DNA of 64,000 bases from a virus. Under the pieces are notes generated by a model. It searched no databases. It was not told the DNA's origin and saw only the letters and a list, made by a program, of their open reading frames with translations. Positions 7,935-16,270 of the stretch are shown in pieces. Both the position numbers and the translations under genes were made by a program. How positions within the stretch are numbered: position 1 is the stretch's first letter; every line of letters begins with the position of its first letter. The stretch is from positions 1 through 64,000 of IMG/VR virus record IMGVR_UViG_3300029911_000010; one strand, 5' to 3'.

Positions 7935-9746
7935 TTAGAAGATCGACAGACTGTCATTGGTGGCGCTGCCGAGAATCGCGGTGATCCGGAGAATGCCAAC
8001 TTCACTGGTGTAACTGTCAGTCGACAGCCGCAATACCGTAAACAGGAAGTCGTCGCCGGCAGCCACGGAAATCACGTCGCTGACGACGTCGATGTACTGG
8101 TTGGCCACTGTCAATGTGGCCACCGTCACGATGTCGATGGCTGAGTCGCCAGACGGCAACAGAGTCGGACTGGCCAGTGACGAAGGAATTCGGCAGCCGG
8201 TAACGGTCAACTGCGGCAGCGTACCAGCGGCCCGGCCCAGCAACCGCAATCGCAACTGCATGACTGGATCGTTGAAGCTGAGAGTATCTGGAATGACGAA
8301 CCGTCCTCGAACTCCCTGCTGCTTGCCGGCGGCCATGCCCAGGTACATCACGTTCTGAAAATATTGCTCGGTGGCCTGGCCTACCTTGATCAAATCCGTG
8401 GTCAGCTCCTGGTCGAGATGGCTGGCAAAGATGATCTTTACCCGGCCGTGATGCACACGGGTCAACGGCGCTGGCAAAGGTGACAATTGTTCGTATGTCT
8501 GAAAGTCGCTGGACAGAAGGATGTTGGAGCTGCCGGCGTAAATGCCAGTGGCCACCGGCCCTCGGTGAAAAATACCATTGGCCTGATCCCACTGCTTGAT
8601 AGCCATCCAACCGCCCGGATCAACGTCGTCCTGCAGGTAACTCAAATCAAGCCTGAATTCCAAAGCTCCGGTGACTGCCGGCAAATCGGGATTGCCGTTG
8701 CAGGTAATGATCAATCGATTGTCGCGAGTGGTGCAGCTGGTCACCACGGTTTGATCCTGCAGGAACAACTGCTGGATCATGAATAATTCCAGCGTCCATT
8801 CGTACTTGTACGGACACTCGCCGAAGCTGTCGCTGAACGCAATGCTGTCCGACGTGCCGAGTGTCGGGTCCCAGGGAACACTGTCGTAACAGTCGCTGGT
8901 CCACCAGATACCGTTCTGGTCCATGATGACCAGGCCGCTGGCATCCTGGGGCACGGGAACGCCGTTGCGATACAGGATCGCGTTATCGGGCGGCAGAGGC
9001 GGCCAGGATCGCTGCAGGGGCACGTTGTTCCACAGGGTATAGCCGAAGACAGCTCCCGTTGGAGCTTTGCCGTCGAACATAGAGTGACCGGCCGGCAGCC
9101 AGCCTTCGATGTCCGGGTTGGGGCTGGTAATAACGTGGTTGTTGCCGATGCCGGGGTTGGTCGTGTCGCCGGCAGGCCGGGCTTTGAGCTTGAAGCGCAA
9201 ATGCCTATGACCGTTGATGAAATCTTCCACACGCGGGCAGACAAAGACATGACCCTGGCCGTCACACTTTAGCACGGGCACCGCAGCCACCGGCCGGTTC
9301 TGCGTCAGCTTGCCGGCCGTCAGACTGGACAAATACCAGGTACCGGCTGCCACGGTCTCGCCGGCGATGACTGCAGCCGTGAAATTCAAAGGAGCATATC
9401 CGTACAGCAGAATCTCAGCCATCGTCGGGCTGGCTTTGGACAGGATCACGCCCCAGACCTGCGTGGAGTCACCGATTACCAGGCTGCCGCTGCTGTCGAT
9501 CGAGGTGGATACCACCGCCGGTTCGTACTGGCCGCGTGCGGCGTTGAAGTAGACCGGCGTGCCGACGACGCAGATGGACGAGACCTGGGCCTCGGGAATG
9601 ATCACCTGGCTGCCCAGCCCGGCGGCGTTGAGCAGCTGATAGATGTACATGATGTTCTGCTGGAGTTGATCAACTGGAGCGTTGATCGACCCGGCGGAAA
9701 CCGGCTGCCCGGACATGACTTGCTGAATCAGTTGTTGCAGTCCCAC
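7935..9746 (-). CDS. Large tail/fibre structural protein (603 aa)
   Basis: Starts at a GTG with SD GGAGG six bases upstream. The first 60 residues are helical (LQQLIQQVMS, QQNIMYIYQLLNAAG). Residues 60-185 form a beta-rich segment (TPVYFNAARGQYEPA, ILLYGYAPLNFTA, CDGQGHVFVCPRVEDF), a pattern seen in phage fibre proteins where Gly-rich strands pack as a small barrel. The rest is beta-rich and ends in a possible receptor-binding head (RFVIPDTLSF, LRLRLLGRAAG). No known domain was recognised with certainty. It lies between the YPF family and baseplate genes. Confidence 0.6.
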   Translation of the reverse strand: MGLQQLIQQVMSGQPVSAGSINAPVDQLQQNIMYIYQLLNAAGLGSQVIIPEAQVSSICVVGTPVYFNAARGQYEPAVVSTSIDSSGSLVIGDSTQVWGVILSKASPTMAEILLYGYAPLNFTAAVIAGETVAAGTWYLSSLTAGKLTQNRPVAAVPVLKCDGQGHVFVCPRVEDFINGHRHLRFKLKARPAGDTTNPGIGNNHVITSPNPDIEGWLPAGHSMFDGKAPTGAVFGYTLWNNVPLQRSWPPLPPDNAILYRNGVPVPQDASGLVIMDQNGIWWTSDCYDSVPWDPTLGTSDSIAFSDSFGECPYKYEWTLELFMIQQLFLQDQTVVTSCTTRDNRLIITCNGNPDLPAVTGALEFRLDLSYLQDDVDPGGWMAIKQWDQANGIFHRGPVATGIYAGSSNILLSSDFQTYEQLSPLPAPLTRVHHGRVKIIFASHLDQELTTDLIKVGQATEQYFQNVMYLGMAAGKQQGVRGRFVIPDTLSFNDPVMQLRLRLLGRAAGTLPQLTVTGCRIPSSLASPTLLPSGDSAIDIVTVATLTVANQYIDVVSDVISVAAGDDFLFTVLRLSTDSYTSEVGILRITAILGSATNDSLSIF

Positions 9747-9767
9747 TGGACACCTCCGTGTGTCGGC

Positions 9768-9782
9768 GCAAAAGTTGTTTAG
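9768..9782 (-). promoter_or_regulatory. Intergenic AAACAACTTTTG motif (copy in the 603-residue gene leader)
   Basis: Minus strand TAAACAACTTTTGCG lies between the stop of the 222-residue gene and the GGAGG of the next. Similar phrases occur in intergenic DNA at 25681-25697, 35465-35487 and 41863-41881, with weaker forms at 2990-3005 and 62934-62952. Confidence 0.3.
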
Positions 9783-9785
9783 AAA

Positions 9786-10454
9786 TTACTCCAGCGTGAC
9801 CTGCCACTCGATGCCGATCTGACTGGTTGACAGCTTGGTCTGCTGGTCGGCAGCCAGGAAGTAAAACCGGCTGAACACTATGTCGGTGGTCTTGTCGGCG
9901 GGGTTGATGATCGACACCAGAGCGCCGCCGTAGACGGTAGACCCAGCCGAGTCGCTGAACGCCTTGCCGTTGATGCCGGTGATGCCGTTGCTCATCGCGA
10001 ACATCGTCATGCGGTTGACGTCGGTGAACAGGGCCGGGTCGGATACGTCCAGCGTCGTGGCAACCAGCGGCACCCGCAAGTAGTCAGTGTCGCCACTGCT
10101 CGCCAATCCCAGATAGTATTCGATGCCGCCGGTGCGGTCGAAAGTCGGAGGCGACACCGGACCGCCGGAGTTTTTGAACTCCAGATACATTGCGTTGATC
10201 GTGTAGTTGCTGCCCGGCTGAGTCAGCGCCCTGACCGCCGCAGCTCCCCAGCTGTACAACACGTCGTTGTGCCGCCACGGGGTACGAGGCCGGGGGATAA
10301 ATCCCCTGCCACTGGCGCTGTGCATGACGATATGACGGTCATTGCCGATATGTATCGGGTCGAGTACGTAGCGTCCGGCGTCGAACCCGTCAGGCACCAT
10401 GTAGGCCCGAGCCTTGCCTTTCAACCATGCCGCAGGAATTCCTTCGCTAGTCAT
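9786..10454 (-). CDS. Unknown tail-associated protein (222 aa)
   Basis: ATG with AAGGACGATTC upstream. The protein is predicted to be mixed alpha/beta with many aromatic residues (GGIEYYLGLASS, VFSRFYFLAAD). No signal peptide, membrane segment or catalytic motif is visible. It lies between the 603-residue fibre candidate and the 516-residue baseplate protein in one transcription unit, so a baseplate-to-fibre connector role is plausible but unproven. Confidence 0.5.
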   Translation of the reverse strand: MTSEGIPAAWLKGKARAYMVPDGFDAGRYVLDPIHIGNDRHIVMHSASGRGFIPRPRTPWRHNDVLYSWGAAAVRALTQPGSNYTINAMYLEFKNSGGPVSPPTFDRTGGIEYYLGLASSGDTDYLRVPLVATTLDVSDPALFTDVNRMTMFAMSNGITGINGKAFSDSAGSTVYGGALVSIINPADKTTDIVFSRFYFLAADQQTKLSTSQIGIEWQVTLE

Positions 10455-10463
10455 GAATCGTCC

Positions 10464-12014
10464 TTATGCACAACGGCCGCCAACCTGGAAAATCCGAACC
10501 GACTCGCTTATGAACGACGGGTCGATGCCTTCGGAATACAGATTGCCAAGAAACACGGCCTGGGTTTCGCTGTACCCCGGTGCCTCTGGGGTGCCGGGTC
10601 CGTTCATTGTAATGGATGGATCGGCGTACGTCAGCTCAGCCAGCACAATCATCGCACATTGCGGCGGAATGACCATCCGCAACGCCTTCGCCGCCGTGAT
10701 GCCGACGCCCTGGGCACACGCGACGGTTTTGAGCCGCACCAGCATAACGTTGTTCCGCAGCACGTTCTGACACAGGAATTGCAGAGGGTTGATCGTTGCC
10801 GGCAGCGTCGGTGGATTGGGGTCTGTCGACTTGGCCGCTGCCGGCCGAGTGTCCAGCAGATTGGCCAGCGTATAGCCGGCATTAACGCCACGCTCGTGCA
10901 GCAGATCGAAAAATAGACTTACGTCGCCGGGAAAGCCGTCTACCTCGAAGCTTACTTTGACGAAACCATCGTCGTCCGTTACGGACGTGATCGGCACTGA
11001 GACGTTGCGGAAAATCAAGTCAGCGTAGAAGTCAGCCAGCAGCCAGCCACGTGACAGGCTCAGTCCCTTGACGTACTGGTATGCTGGCACCTGCCCGCGA
11101 TTGAATTCAAAGAACATCAGCGCATCAGTCAGCGGCTGATACTGCCGCAGCGTGTCACCGACGTTGACAATCGGCGTGGCCGCCAAATTGAACGAATACA
11201 CTTGCTGGTCGGTAATGACGATCAAGCGGTCAGGCTGGGTAACGATCAGCTGAACAATCTCACCGTCGCTCTGGCACAGCGGAACCCCGGCGATTGCCGA
11301 CCATGCACGATATAGATGCCGAAAGGCGCTGCCATCCACCAGGGCGTCGAACATCGCGTTGACAAAGTCCTTACCGGCCGGCGTGGACGGCGCATTGAGA
11401 TTCATCGCATAGCCGAACTGCTGATTGATGGCGTCACGATCGAACTGACCGCGAAGAATCCACAGGCTGCACTGCATGTCGACGACTTGACTGCCGGACA
11501 TCACCTCAATTTTGGGACACAGGGGATCGTTGAAAGGGTCGTCGCGGAAGATCAGCATTCCGTTTTTCAGCCAGTAGTCGACGTTGCAGATCAGCGTCCG
11601 GCTGGTGTTGGTCAAGCGATTGACGATGACAGGGGCCGCAACCATCCCGGCCGGTGCCGGGTAAGCCGGTAGGATCGTGCCGTTGTAGGGAGTGTCAAAC
11701 CGCGTGCTGCCGTCAAAGAAACTGATACCGTCACCGTAAGTCGGTATGCCATAGTTCTGATCCTTTTGACTCTTAATCAGCACCACCGGTTGGATCTGCT
11801 GCAAATGGGTCACAGGAATAGACTTACGGCTTATCGAAGCAAGCATGGCGTAGAAGTCGCTCAGCGCCTGATTGCCTGCGGCAGCGATCGCCACAAGCAA
11901 CGACTCGATCATGTCGCCGTTGTCGTAGGTGCTGCTCCACAGCGAGCCGATGGCTTCCAGCAGCTTACTGGGACTGTCCAGATCAGATTGCGGATATTGG
12001 TACATGTCTACCAT
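10464..12014 (-). CDS. Baseplate-region structural protein (516 aa)
   Basis: Starts MVDMYQYPQSDLDSP, an acidic helical N-terminus. The middle includes beta-rich segments (RTLICNVDYWLKNGMLIFRDDPF) and a long mixed region. It directly follows the baseplate J-like and protease-like genes in reading order, which is the usual place of a gpI- or gp7-like baseplate protein, but I see no diagnostic motif. Its leader is unusual: the SD lies in the 3' arm of a strong hairpin at 12028-12060, and a three-codon ORF overlaps its start. Confidence 0.55.
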   Translation of the reverse strand: MVDMYQYPQSDLDSPSKLLEAIGSLWSSTYDNGDMIESLLVAIAAAGNQALSDFYAMLASISRKSIPVTHLQQIQPVVLIKSQKDQNYGIPTYGDGISFFDGSTRFDTPYNGTILPAYPAPAGMVAAPVIVNRLTNTSRTLICNVDYWLKNGMLIFRDDPFNDPLCPKIEVMSGSQVVDMQCSLWILRGQFDRDAINQQFGYAMNLNAPSTPAGKDFVNAMFDALVDGSAFRHLYRAWSAIAGVPLCQSDGEIVQLIVTQPDRLIVITDQQVYSFNLAATPIVNVGDTLRQYQPLTDALMFFEFNRGQVPAYQYVKGLSLSRGWLLADFYADLIFRNVSVPITSVTDDDGFVKVSFEVDGFPGDVSLFFDLLHERGVNAGYTLANLLDTRPAAAKSTDPNPPTLPATINPLQFLCQNVLRNNVMLVRLKTVACAQGVGITAAKALRMVIPPQCAMIVLAELTYADPSITMNGPGTPEAPGYSETQAVFLGNLYSEGIDPSFISESVRIFQVGGRCA

Positions 12015-12027
12015 CCCATAATTAAAC

Positions 12028-12060
12028 CACCTCCCGTGTCATAAAGCGACACGGGAGGTG
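12028..12060 (-). promoter_or_regulatory. 13-bp perfect hairpin carrying the next gene's SD
   Basis: CACCTCCCGTGTC and its exact complement are separated by seven bases (12041-12047). On the minus strand the 3' arm contains GGGAGGTG, followed by TTTAATT and then ATG GGA TGG TAG. There is no T run after the stem, so this looks more like a ribosome-site-masking hairpin than a terminator, although a weak terminator between the two genes is also possible. Confidence 0.6.
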
Positions 12061-12086
12061 ATCGACACAAGAGGTGCGTCCATCGC

Positions 12087-12914
12087 TTAAGCTGCCCGCC
12101 GCAGCAGCCGTTCGCGAAGCTTAGCTGCGTTGAACACCTTGAGATCAGCCAGCAGGTCGGACATGCCAAGACCGCTGGGACTCTTGAAGGTCTTCTGATT
12201 GATCCAGTCGGCTGAAACCGGAACGTAGGCTTCGTCGCAGATGCCATCCCAGAACGCCCAGGTCATCACCTGCGTAGCTGCCCAGGTGACACAGGTCAGT
12301 GTGTCGTTGCCGAAGTAGGCACCGATCGGCACGCAGTGACCGCCCCAGGTGCCTGGAGCGTTTTTGCCGGTGAAGCCGCCGGGAGGAACTCCCCATACGC
12401 CGCCGACCTGATTTTGCGCCGAGCTGGGCAAGTTCAAGCCGATGTTGACCGCACCAAACAGCTGAGTGGCGATCTTGACTTCATTGTGATTCTTGGGATC
12501 GATCGTGGCATAACCCAGGATCTTCTTGCCACCGATGCCGACGTGCATCCAGTAGTTCATCACGTCGACGATGGCGCAGCCGTTGTCGTTGGCACCAGTC
12601 TTGGGGTCATACGCGGCACCTTCCTCACCGGTGACCGCCACGTAGGCAGACTGAATCGCCGCATCGGGTGTGACGTACATTTTGCCGCTGGCCTTGACTG
12701 TCCAGATCTCGTCGATGTGGCCTGGCGAGGCACACGTGCAGTCACCTTCCGTATCATTGAGCATCATTTGGAAACCGGTCATGCCGCTGAGCCAGTTGAC
12801 CCGCAGCAGCGGATGGCTAGGCAACTTGGCGTGATCCAGGTAAGCGCCGAAGCGCGGAATCGACTTGTCGACTTTCTTGGCGTTTTTGCCAAGTTTGTAG
12901 TCCACGATACGCAT
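12087..12914 (-). CDS. Putative papain-like cysteine protease in the baseplate module (275 aa)
   Basis: Two motifs suggest a papain/C39-type fold: a candidate nucleophile segment, NDTEGDCTCAS (about residues 53-63), and a candidate His segment, GTWGGHCVPIGAY, near residue 195, followed by TCVTWAATQVMTWAFW, where proteases of this clan carry their last active-site residue. Length and lack of a signal peptide fit a virion-borne enzyme. The gene lies between the baseplate J-like gene and another baseplate gene, so it could act on the host surface or mature a tail protein. The N-terminus (DYKLGKNAKKVDKSIPRFG) is basic. SD GGAAAGG. The fold is inferred from spacing only. Confidence 0.45.
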   Translation of the reverse strand: MRIVDYKLGKNAKKVDKSIPRFGAYLDHAKLPSHPLLRVNWLSGMTGFQMMLNDTEGDCTCASPGHIDEIWTVKASGKMYVTPDAAIQSAYVAVTGEEGAAYDPKTGANDNGCAIVDVMNYWMHVGIGGKKILGYATIDPKNHNEVKIATQLFGAVNIGLNLPSSAQNQVGGVWGVPPGGFTGKNAPGTWGGHCVPIGAYFGNDTLTCVTWAATQVMTWAFWDGICDEAYVPVSADWINQKTFKSPSGLGMSDLLADLKVFNAAKLRERLLRRAA

Positions 12915-12932
12915 ATTGGAATCCTTTCCGAA

Positions 12933-14570
12933 TTAGGCCGGCACAGGAATTTCACTGCTAACGTCGACGGCGACGTCTGAAACAGCAGTGAGAAACTGCA
13001 CCGTCCTCGGACTGATCATGGTTCCGTTCAATGACGGAACGATTAAGACTTCATCTGATCTCAGATAAACCATCTGACCGCTGGGCGCACGAATGCGACC
13101 AAAGATGTCGATGCTGCCGACACTCATGCCCTCGGGCAGCAAACTGCTGACTGCATCCTGTAGCGTTGAAGCGTAGAGCCGGCCGATAAAGCCCGTGCTA
13201 TTGACCGCCGCCGCCAACGTAGCCTGAATGGCGCTGACATCGGGGTCGGCCTGGTTGTAACGCTTGGCGATTCGCAGCGAGACTTGAGTGAAGCAGGGTA
13301 TCGCTGCCTTAACCAGCAGATCGCTTCCTACGCCACGATTGTCGTAACCTCCGGCAAAGCCCTGAATACAGTCTACTTGAGGCAGATAGCTGACGGTTAC
13401 CTGGTAGTTGGCCGTGGCCCCGACTGTCAAGTTTGTAGCCAGATCAGCGAAAGTGACGATCGAAGTTTGGTATCGGCTGTATACCCCTTCGCTGACAGTG
13501 ACGATGTCAGGTACAAAATCAGGTCCGCTCAGATCCAAACTTCGCACTTCCTGCAAGATCGACAGCGTACCGAAGTTAGCTGACGTTGGCTGGCGAATCG
13601 CGACGATCTCGTAAAACCCCGGCGCAGCGTCCCGCGTCAATGACGCCGACCATTGCCCGTTGCCGTTCTCGTCGACGGCGATCAACGTGCAAGGCATATT
13701 CAAAGTCAACGTGGCCAGCTGCGGAGTGGTTCGCACGTACCAGTCGATTCGGCCGCCGCCGACGCTGCCCGGAAAGATCGTGTGCTGATCCCGCAACATT
13801 TCTTCGTCACCACAGCCGATCACCGAGCCCACGACTCCAGCGAACGCCGCGTTGGCTCGCAACATGGCGGCCATGTTTACGCGGTTGCTGCTGGCTTTGG
13901 CGGCAATGCCCTGCTGGAATCGCGTCAGCAACTGATCGTTGGTTTCAGCGTTGACTCCGCCGATGAAGTCGTCCGTGGCATAGCTGGTCAGGTAGCCGGT
14001 AGGCAAAGCCGCCGGCACGACCAATGTATCCTTGGTCAGAATGTAGCTGTTGCCGACGTTAGTTGCCGTGACGCTGATGTTGAAAGCGTAGTTGCCGTCA
14101 TCAAGTTCTATCAGCAACACGTCTGACTGCCCGGTGACCTGAACTGCTTCCGGTTTGGCGGTGTACACCTGGTTGACGGCGAACTGCAGCCCGTTGGCCG
14201 TAAAGATGGCACCGCTGGCGATGGTGACGCTGGTAGATTGGGTTAGAACAATGGTGATCTGCCCGGTTGCAGTTGCTCCGGCTTGTCGTGTGACGTTCCA
14301 ATTCGACAGAATATCGTCGACTACTCCCGGATCGGCCAATGACGGGTTGGCTTCGACAGCCAGCAACGAACGAGCGTTGAGATAGTTATTGATCATCTCC
14401 TGCGTCATGGCCTGCAAGAGAGAGCCGTAGTAAACGATCGTATCGTGAATGACGCCGCGCTTGAGATCCAACGACGTGTTGGCCTCGGCTGCCAGTTGTG
14501 TGACTGTAGCCAAAGCCGCTGTAACGACAGTGGGGTCAAGCGAATCCAGAGTTGCGGGAACGATCGGCAT
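12933..14570 (-). CDS. Baseplate J-like wedge protein (545 aa)
   Basis: The protein matches the general plan of phage baseplate J/gp6-type proteins: a helical N-terminus (DTIVYYGSLLQAMTQEMINN), then GVVDDILSNWNVTRQAGATATG, a beta domain with TIASGAIFTANGLQFAV, and a GGVNAETNDQLLTRFQQGIA segment, which is close to the ETDEELRxR motif of the family. In contractile tails this protein joins wedges around the hub. It follows the gp25/W-like gene by eight bases, the classical W-J order. SD AGAGG. Somewhat longer than typical P2 J proteins, as in large phages. Confidence 0.8.
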   Translation of the reverse strand: MPIVPATLDSLDPTVVTAALATVTQLAAEANTSLDLKRGVIHDTIVYYGSLLQAMTQEMINNYLNARSLLAVEANPSLADPGVVDDILSNWNVTRQAGATATGQITIVLTQSTSVTIASGAIFTANGLQFAVNQVYTAKPEAVQVTGQSDVLLIELDDGNYAFNISVTATNVGNSYILTKDTLVVPAALPTGYLTSYATDDFIGGVNAETNDQLLTRFQQGIAAKASSNRVNMAAMLRANAAFAGVVGSVIGCGDEEMLRDQHTIFPGSVGGGRIDWYVRTTPQLATLTLNMPCTLIAVDENGNGQWSASLTRDAAPGFYEIVAIRQPTSANFGTLSILQEVRSLDLSGPDFVPDIVTVSEGVYSRYQTSIVTFADLATNLTVGATANYQVTVSYLPQVDCIQGFAGGYDNRGVGSDLLVKAAIPCFTQVSLRIAKRYNQADPDVSAIQATLAAAVNSTGFIGRLYASTLQDAVSSLLPEGMSVGSIDIFGRIRAPSGQMVYLRSDEVLIVPSLNGTMISPRTVQFLTAVSDVAVDVSSEIPVPA

Positions 14571-14578
14571 CCTTGCCT

Positions 14579-15058
14579 CTAGTTGTGAATCACCACCGGA
14601 ATCGGCAGAATCACAGGCCGGCTAGTCCCTGCCAGGCTGTTGATCTGCAAGTACAGTTTCAGTGTATCCGTCTGAACCGTCAATGATATCAGATCGACTG
14701 AATCAAGTCTTTCATCGTCAGGGTCAGTAGTGTCTTCCTCGGCTTGCAGGTTGGTTCGCACCTGCAACTCTGACAACCAGAACGCCTGCTCGGCGTCCAG
14801 CGTGGTCCGCAATTGACCGGTCTGGGCCAGCGACATGAAATCACAACCTCGCAGCGGCAGATAAAGCAAGGTGCCGGTGATCGTCAGGAATTCTACCAGC
14901 CATCGCTGCGCCAGTTTCTGAATGCCCGTGCAGATCTCGCCGGAAATGACGCCGGGGCCAGCCAGCTGATTGGAAAGAAGAACCTCTCCGGACAGCTTGG
15001 CTCCCTGGAAAGCCAGCACGTCGTAAGTACGACCGGCGTAGTTGGCGGCGCTGGACAT
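14579..15058 (-). CDS. gp25/W-like baseplate wedge protein (159 aa)
   Basis: Size, position immediately before the J-like gene and the segment QRWLVEFLTITGTLLYLPLRGCDF fit the gp25/W family, whose members sit in the baseplate and initiate sheath assembly. The ATG overlaps the preceding stop as TGATG, indicating translational coupling. The C-terminal part is beta-rich and acidic (EEDTTDPDDERLDS), then ISLTVQTDTLKLYLQIN. A typical EPR core motif is not obvious, so assignment rests partly on context. Confidence 0.65.
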   Translation of the reverse strand: MSSAANYAGRTYDVLAFQGAKLSGEVLLSNQLAGPGVISGEICTGIQKLAQRWLVEFLTITGTLLYLPLRGCDFMSLAQTGQLRTTLDAEQAFWLSELQVRTNLQAEEDTTDPDDERLDSVDLISLTVQTDTLKLYLQINSLAGTSRPVILPIPVVIHN

Positions 15059-15522
15059 CAGACAGTTCCTGTTCCTTTGCTTTGCTTAGTCAGACCGCGA
15101 ACGTATTCAAGCTGACATTGCACCAGAGGCCCGCTGTCATCGCCGTGGCCGTTCTTGCGGCCCATGGCGTGACAGAACGTACGGGGACGTCGCATGGTGT
15201 GTCGCATACGCCAAGCCCGCTCCATTGCTGCCAGCAAGTCAATCTGCACTGTCGTGACCGCCAGATCACCGCTGGTGCCGGGGTTTTTTACGTCAGACAT
15301 CGCATCGGCAAACCATTGGTTGCTTTGTGTCCGGCTGAACATCTTTTCCATGCCCTGGAAATCGAACAGGTCGCCGTTCCAACCCTGCTTGTCGGGGATC
15401 AGCCATTGCGATTGTGCGCCAGTCAGAACGTTTTTCTGTTCTTCTTGCGCTTGCTCTTTGAGCTGGGTCACCTGCGTCTGCAGGACCGTGTCGGTATCAG
15501 CTCGTGCGTTTCCTTTGGCCAT
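15058..15522 (-). CDS. Unknown protein in the baseplate module (154 aa)
   Basis: The N-terminal 35 residues are helical and charged (TQVTQLKEQAQEEQKN). The middle contains WLIPDKQGWNGDLFDF, and the C-terminus is basic (RPRTFCHAMGRKNGHGDD). It starts three bases after the sigma-like gene and is coupled to the gp25-like gene. No family was recognised. Context suggests a baseplate component or an assembly factor. Confidence 0.5.
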   Translation of the reverse strand: MAKGNARADTDTVLQTQVTQLKEQAQEEQKNVLTGAQSQWLIPDKQGWNGDLFDFQGMEKMFSRTQSNQWFADAMSDVKNPGTSGDLAVTTVQIDLLAAMERAWRMRHTMRRPRTFCHAMGRKNGHGDDSGPLVQCQLEYVRGLTKQSKGTGTV

Positions 15523-15524
15523 GA

Positions 15525-16268
15525 CTAAGTTCCAAACGGGCTGAGGTTTTGTTCCTTGTTCAACAACTGCTGAATCTTAAGTTTGCGCTGGCTGATGGCA
15601 CCAGGAGTCAGCCGCAGCTTGTCGGCAATCTGCTGGTTGCTGAGCCGCTGAGCGCCACCCAGCCCCATCGACCATTCCATGATCTTCTTGTCGGTGGGCT
15701 CCAGATCGCCGTAGACCATATGCAAAAACGACTGGCCTGGCGCTGACTTGACGCCGGGGGAGTATCCGCCACCTTCGCCTGCCGTTTCGCCGAGCGAGTC
15801 AAAATAGCCGCTGCTCATGGGTGCTTGAAAGCTGCGGACGTAGGCAATGCGACGGACCGACAAGCCAGTGTGGTCGGCCAGTTCGTCCAGCGTGGCGTCT
15901 CGCCCCAGTTTGTCGTTGAGTTCAGTGCCGGATCGCTCCAGCAGCGAACGATCCAGCATCAACCGCTCAGGCACCCGCACTGGCGTGGTCGTCTTGGCGG
16001 AGTATCGTTTTAGTCCCTGCAACTGAGAGTACAGATGGTTTTTCAGCGAGCCGCGATCCGGGCTATAGGTCTGAAACGCGGACAATGCCAGCCGGCGGCC
16101 CTTGGCTTTGACCAGCGGATTAACATCGCCAACGTGAGTTCTGGCGGCCGACTCGATGATCGGATCAGCGGTATCCAGCAGCGCAGAGCTGGCTTGCGGA
16201 GATGGCTGGGCCTTCCAGGTCTTCCACTGGGATTCAATATCAGGCTCTTTTTCGTTTTGCCAGGCCAT
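15525..16268 (-). CDS. Sigma70-like transcription factor encoded among tail genes (247 aa)
   Basis: Region 2-like part: LALSAFQTYSPDRGSLKNHL (about residues 60-79) mirrors the sigma pattern of a helix followed by YDPxRG and then a Tyr/His-rich helix. Region 3-like part: PVRVPERL, then GRDATLDELADHTGLSVRRI (about residues 122-141), close to the sigma GRxPTxEELA-xxGLS signature. Region 4-like part: a helix-turn-helix in RLSNQQIADKLRLTPGAISQ (about residues 208-227) followed by a basic helix. Sigma factors recruit core RNA polymerase to promoters; this one could redirect host or phage polymerase to late genes. The N-terminal 40 residues (DIESQWKTWKAQPSP) are not typical of region 1. Overlaps nothing; three bases separate it from each neighbour. 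Confidence 0.75.
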   Translation of the reverse strand: MAWQNEKEPDIESQWKTWKAQPSPQASSALLDTADPIIESAARTHVGDVNPLVKAKGRRLALSAFQTYSPDRGSLKNHLYSQLQGLKRYSAKTTTPVRVPERLMLDRSLLERSGTELNDKLGRDATLDELADHTGLSVRRIAYVRSFQAPMSSGYFDSLGETAGEGGGYSPGVKSAPGQSFLHMVYGDLEPTDKKIMEWSMGLGGAQRLSNQQIADKLRLTPGAISQRKLKIQQLLNKEQNLSPFGT

Positions 16269-16270
16269 GG

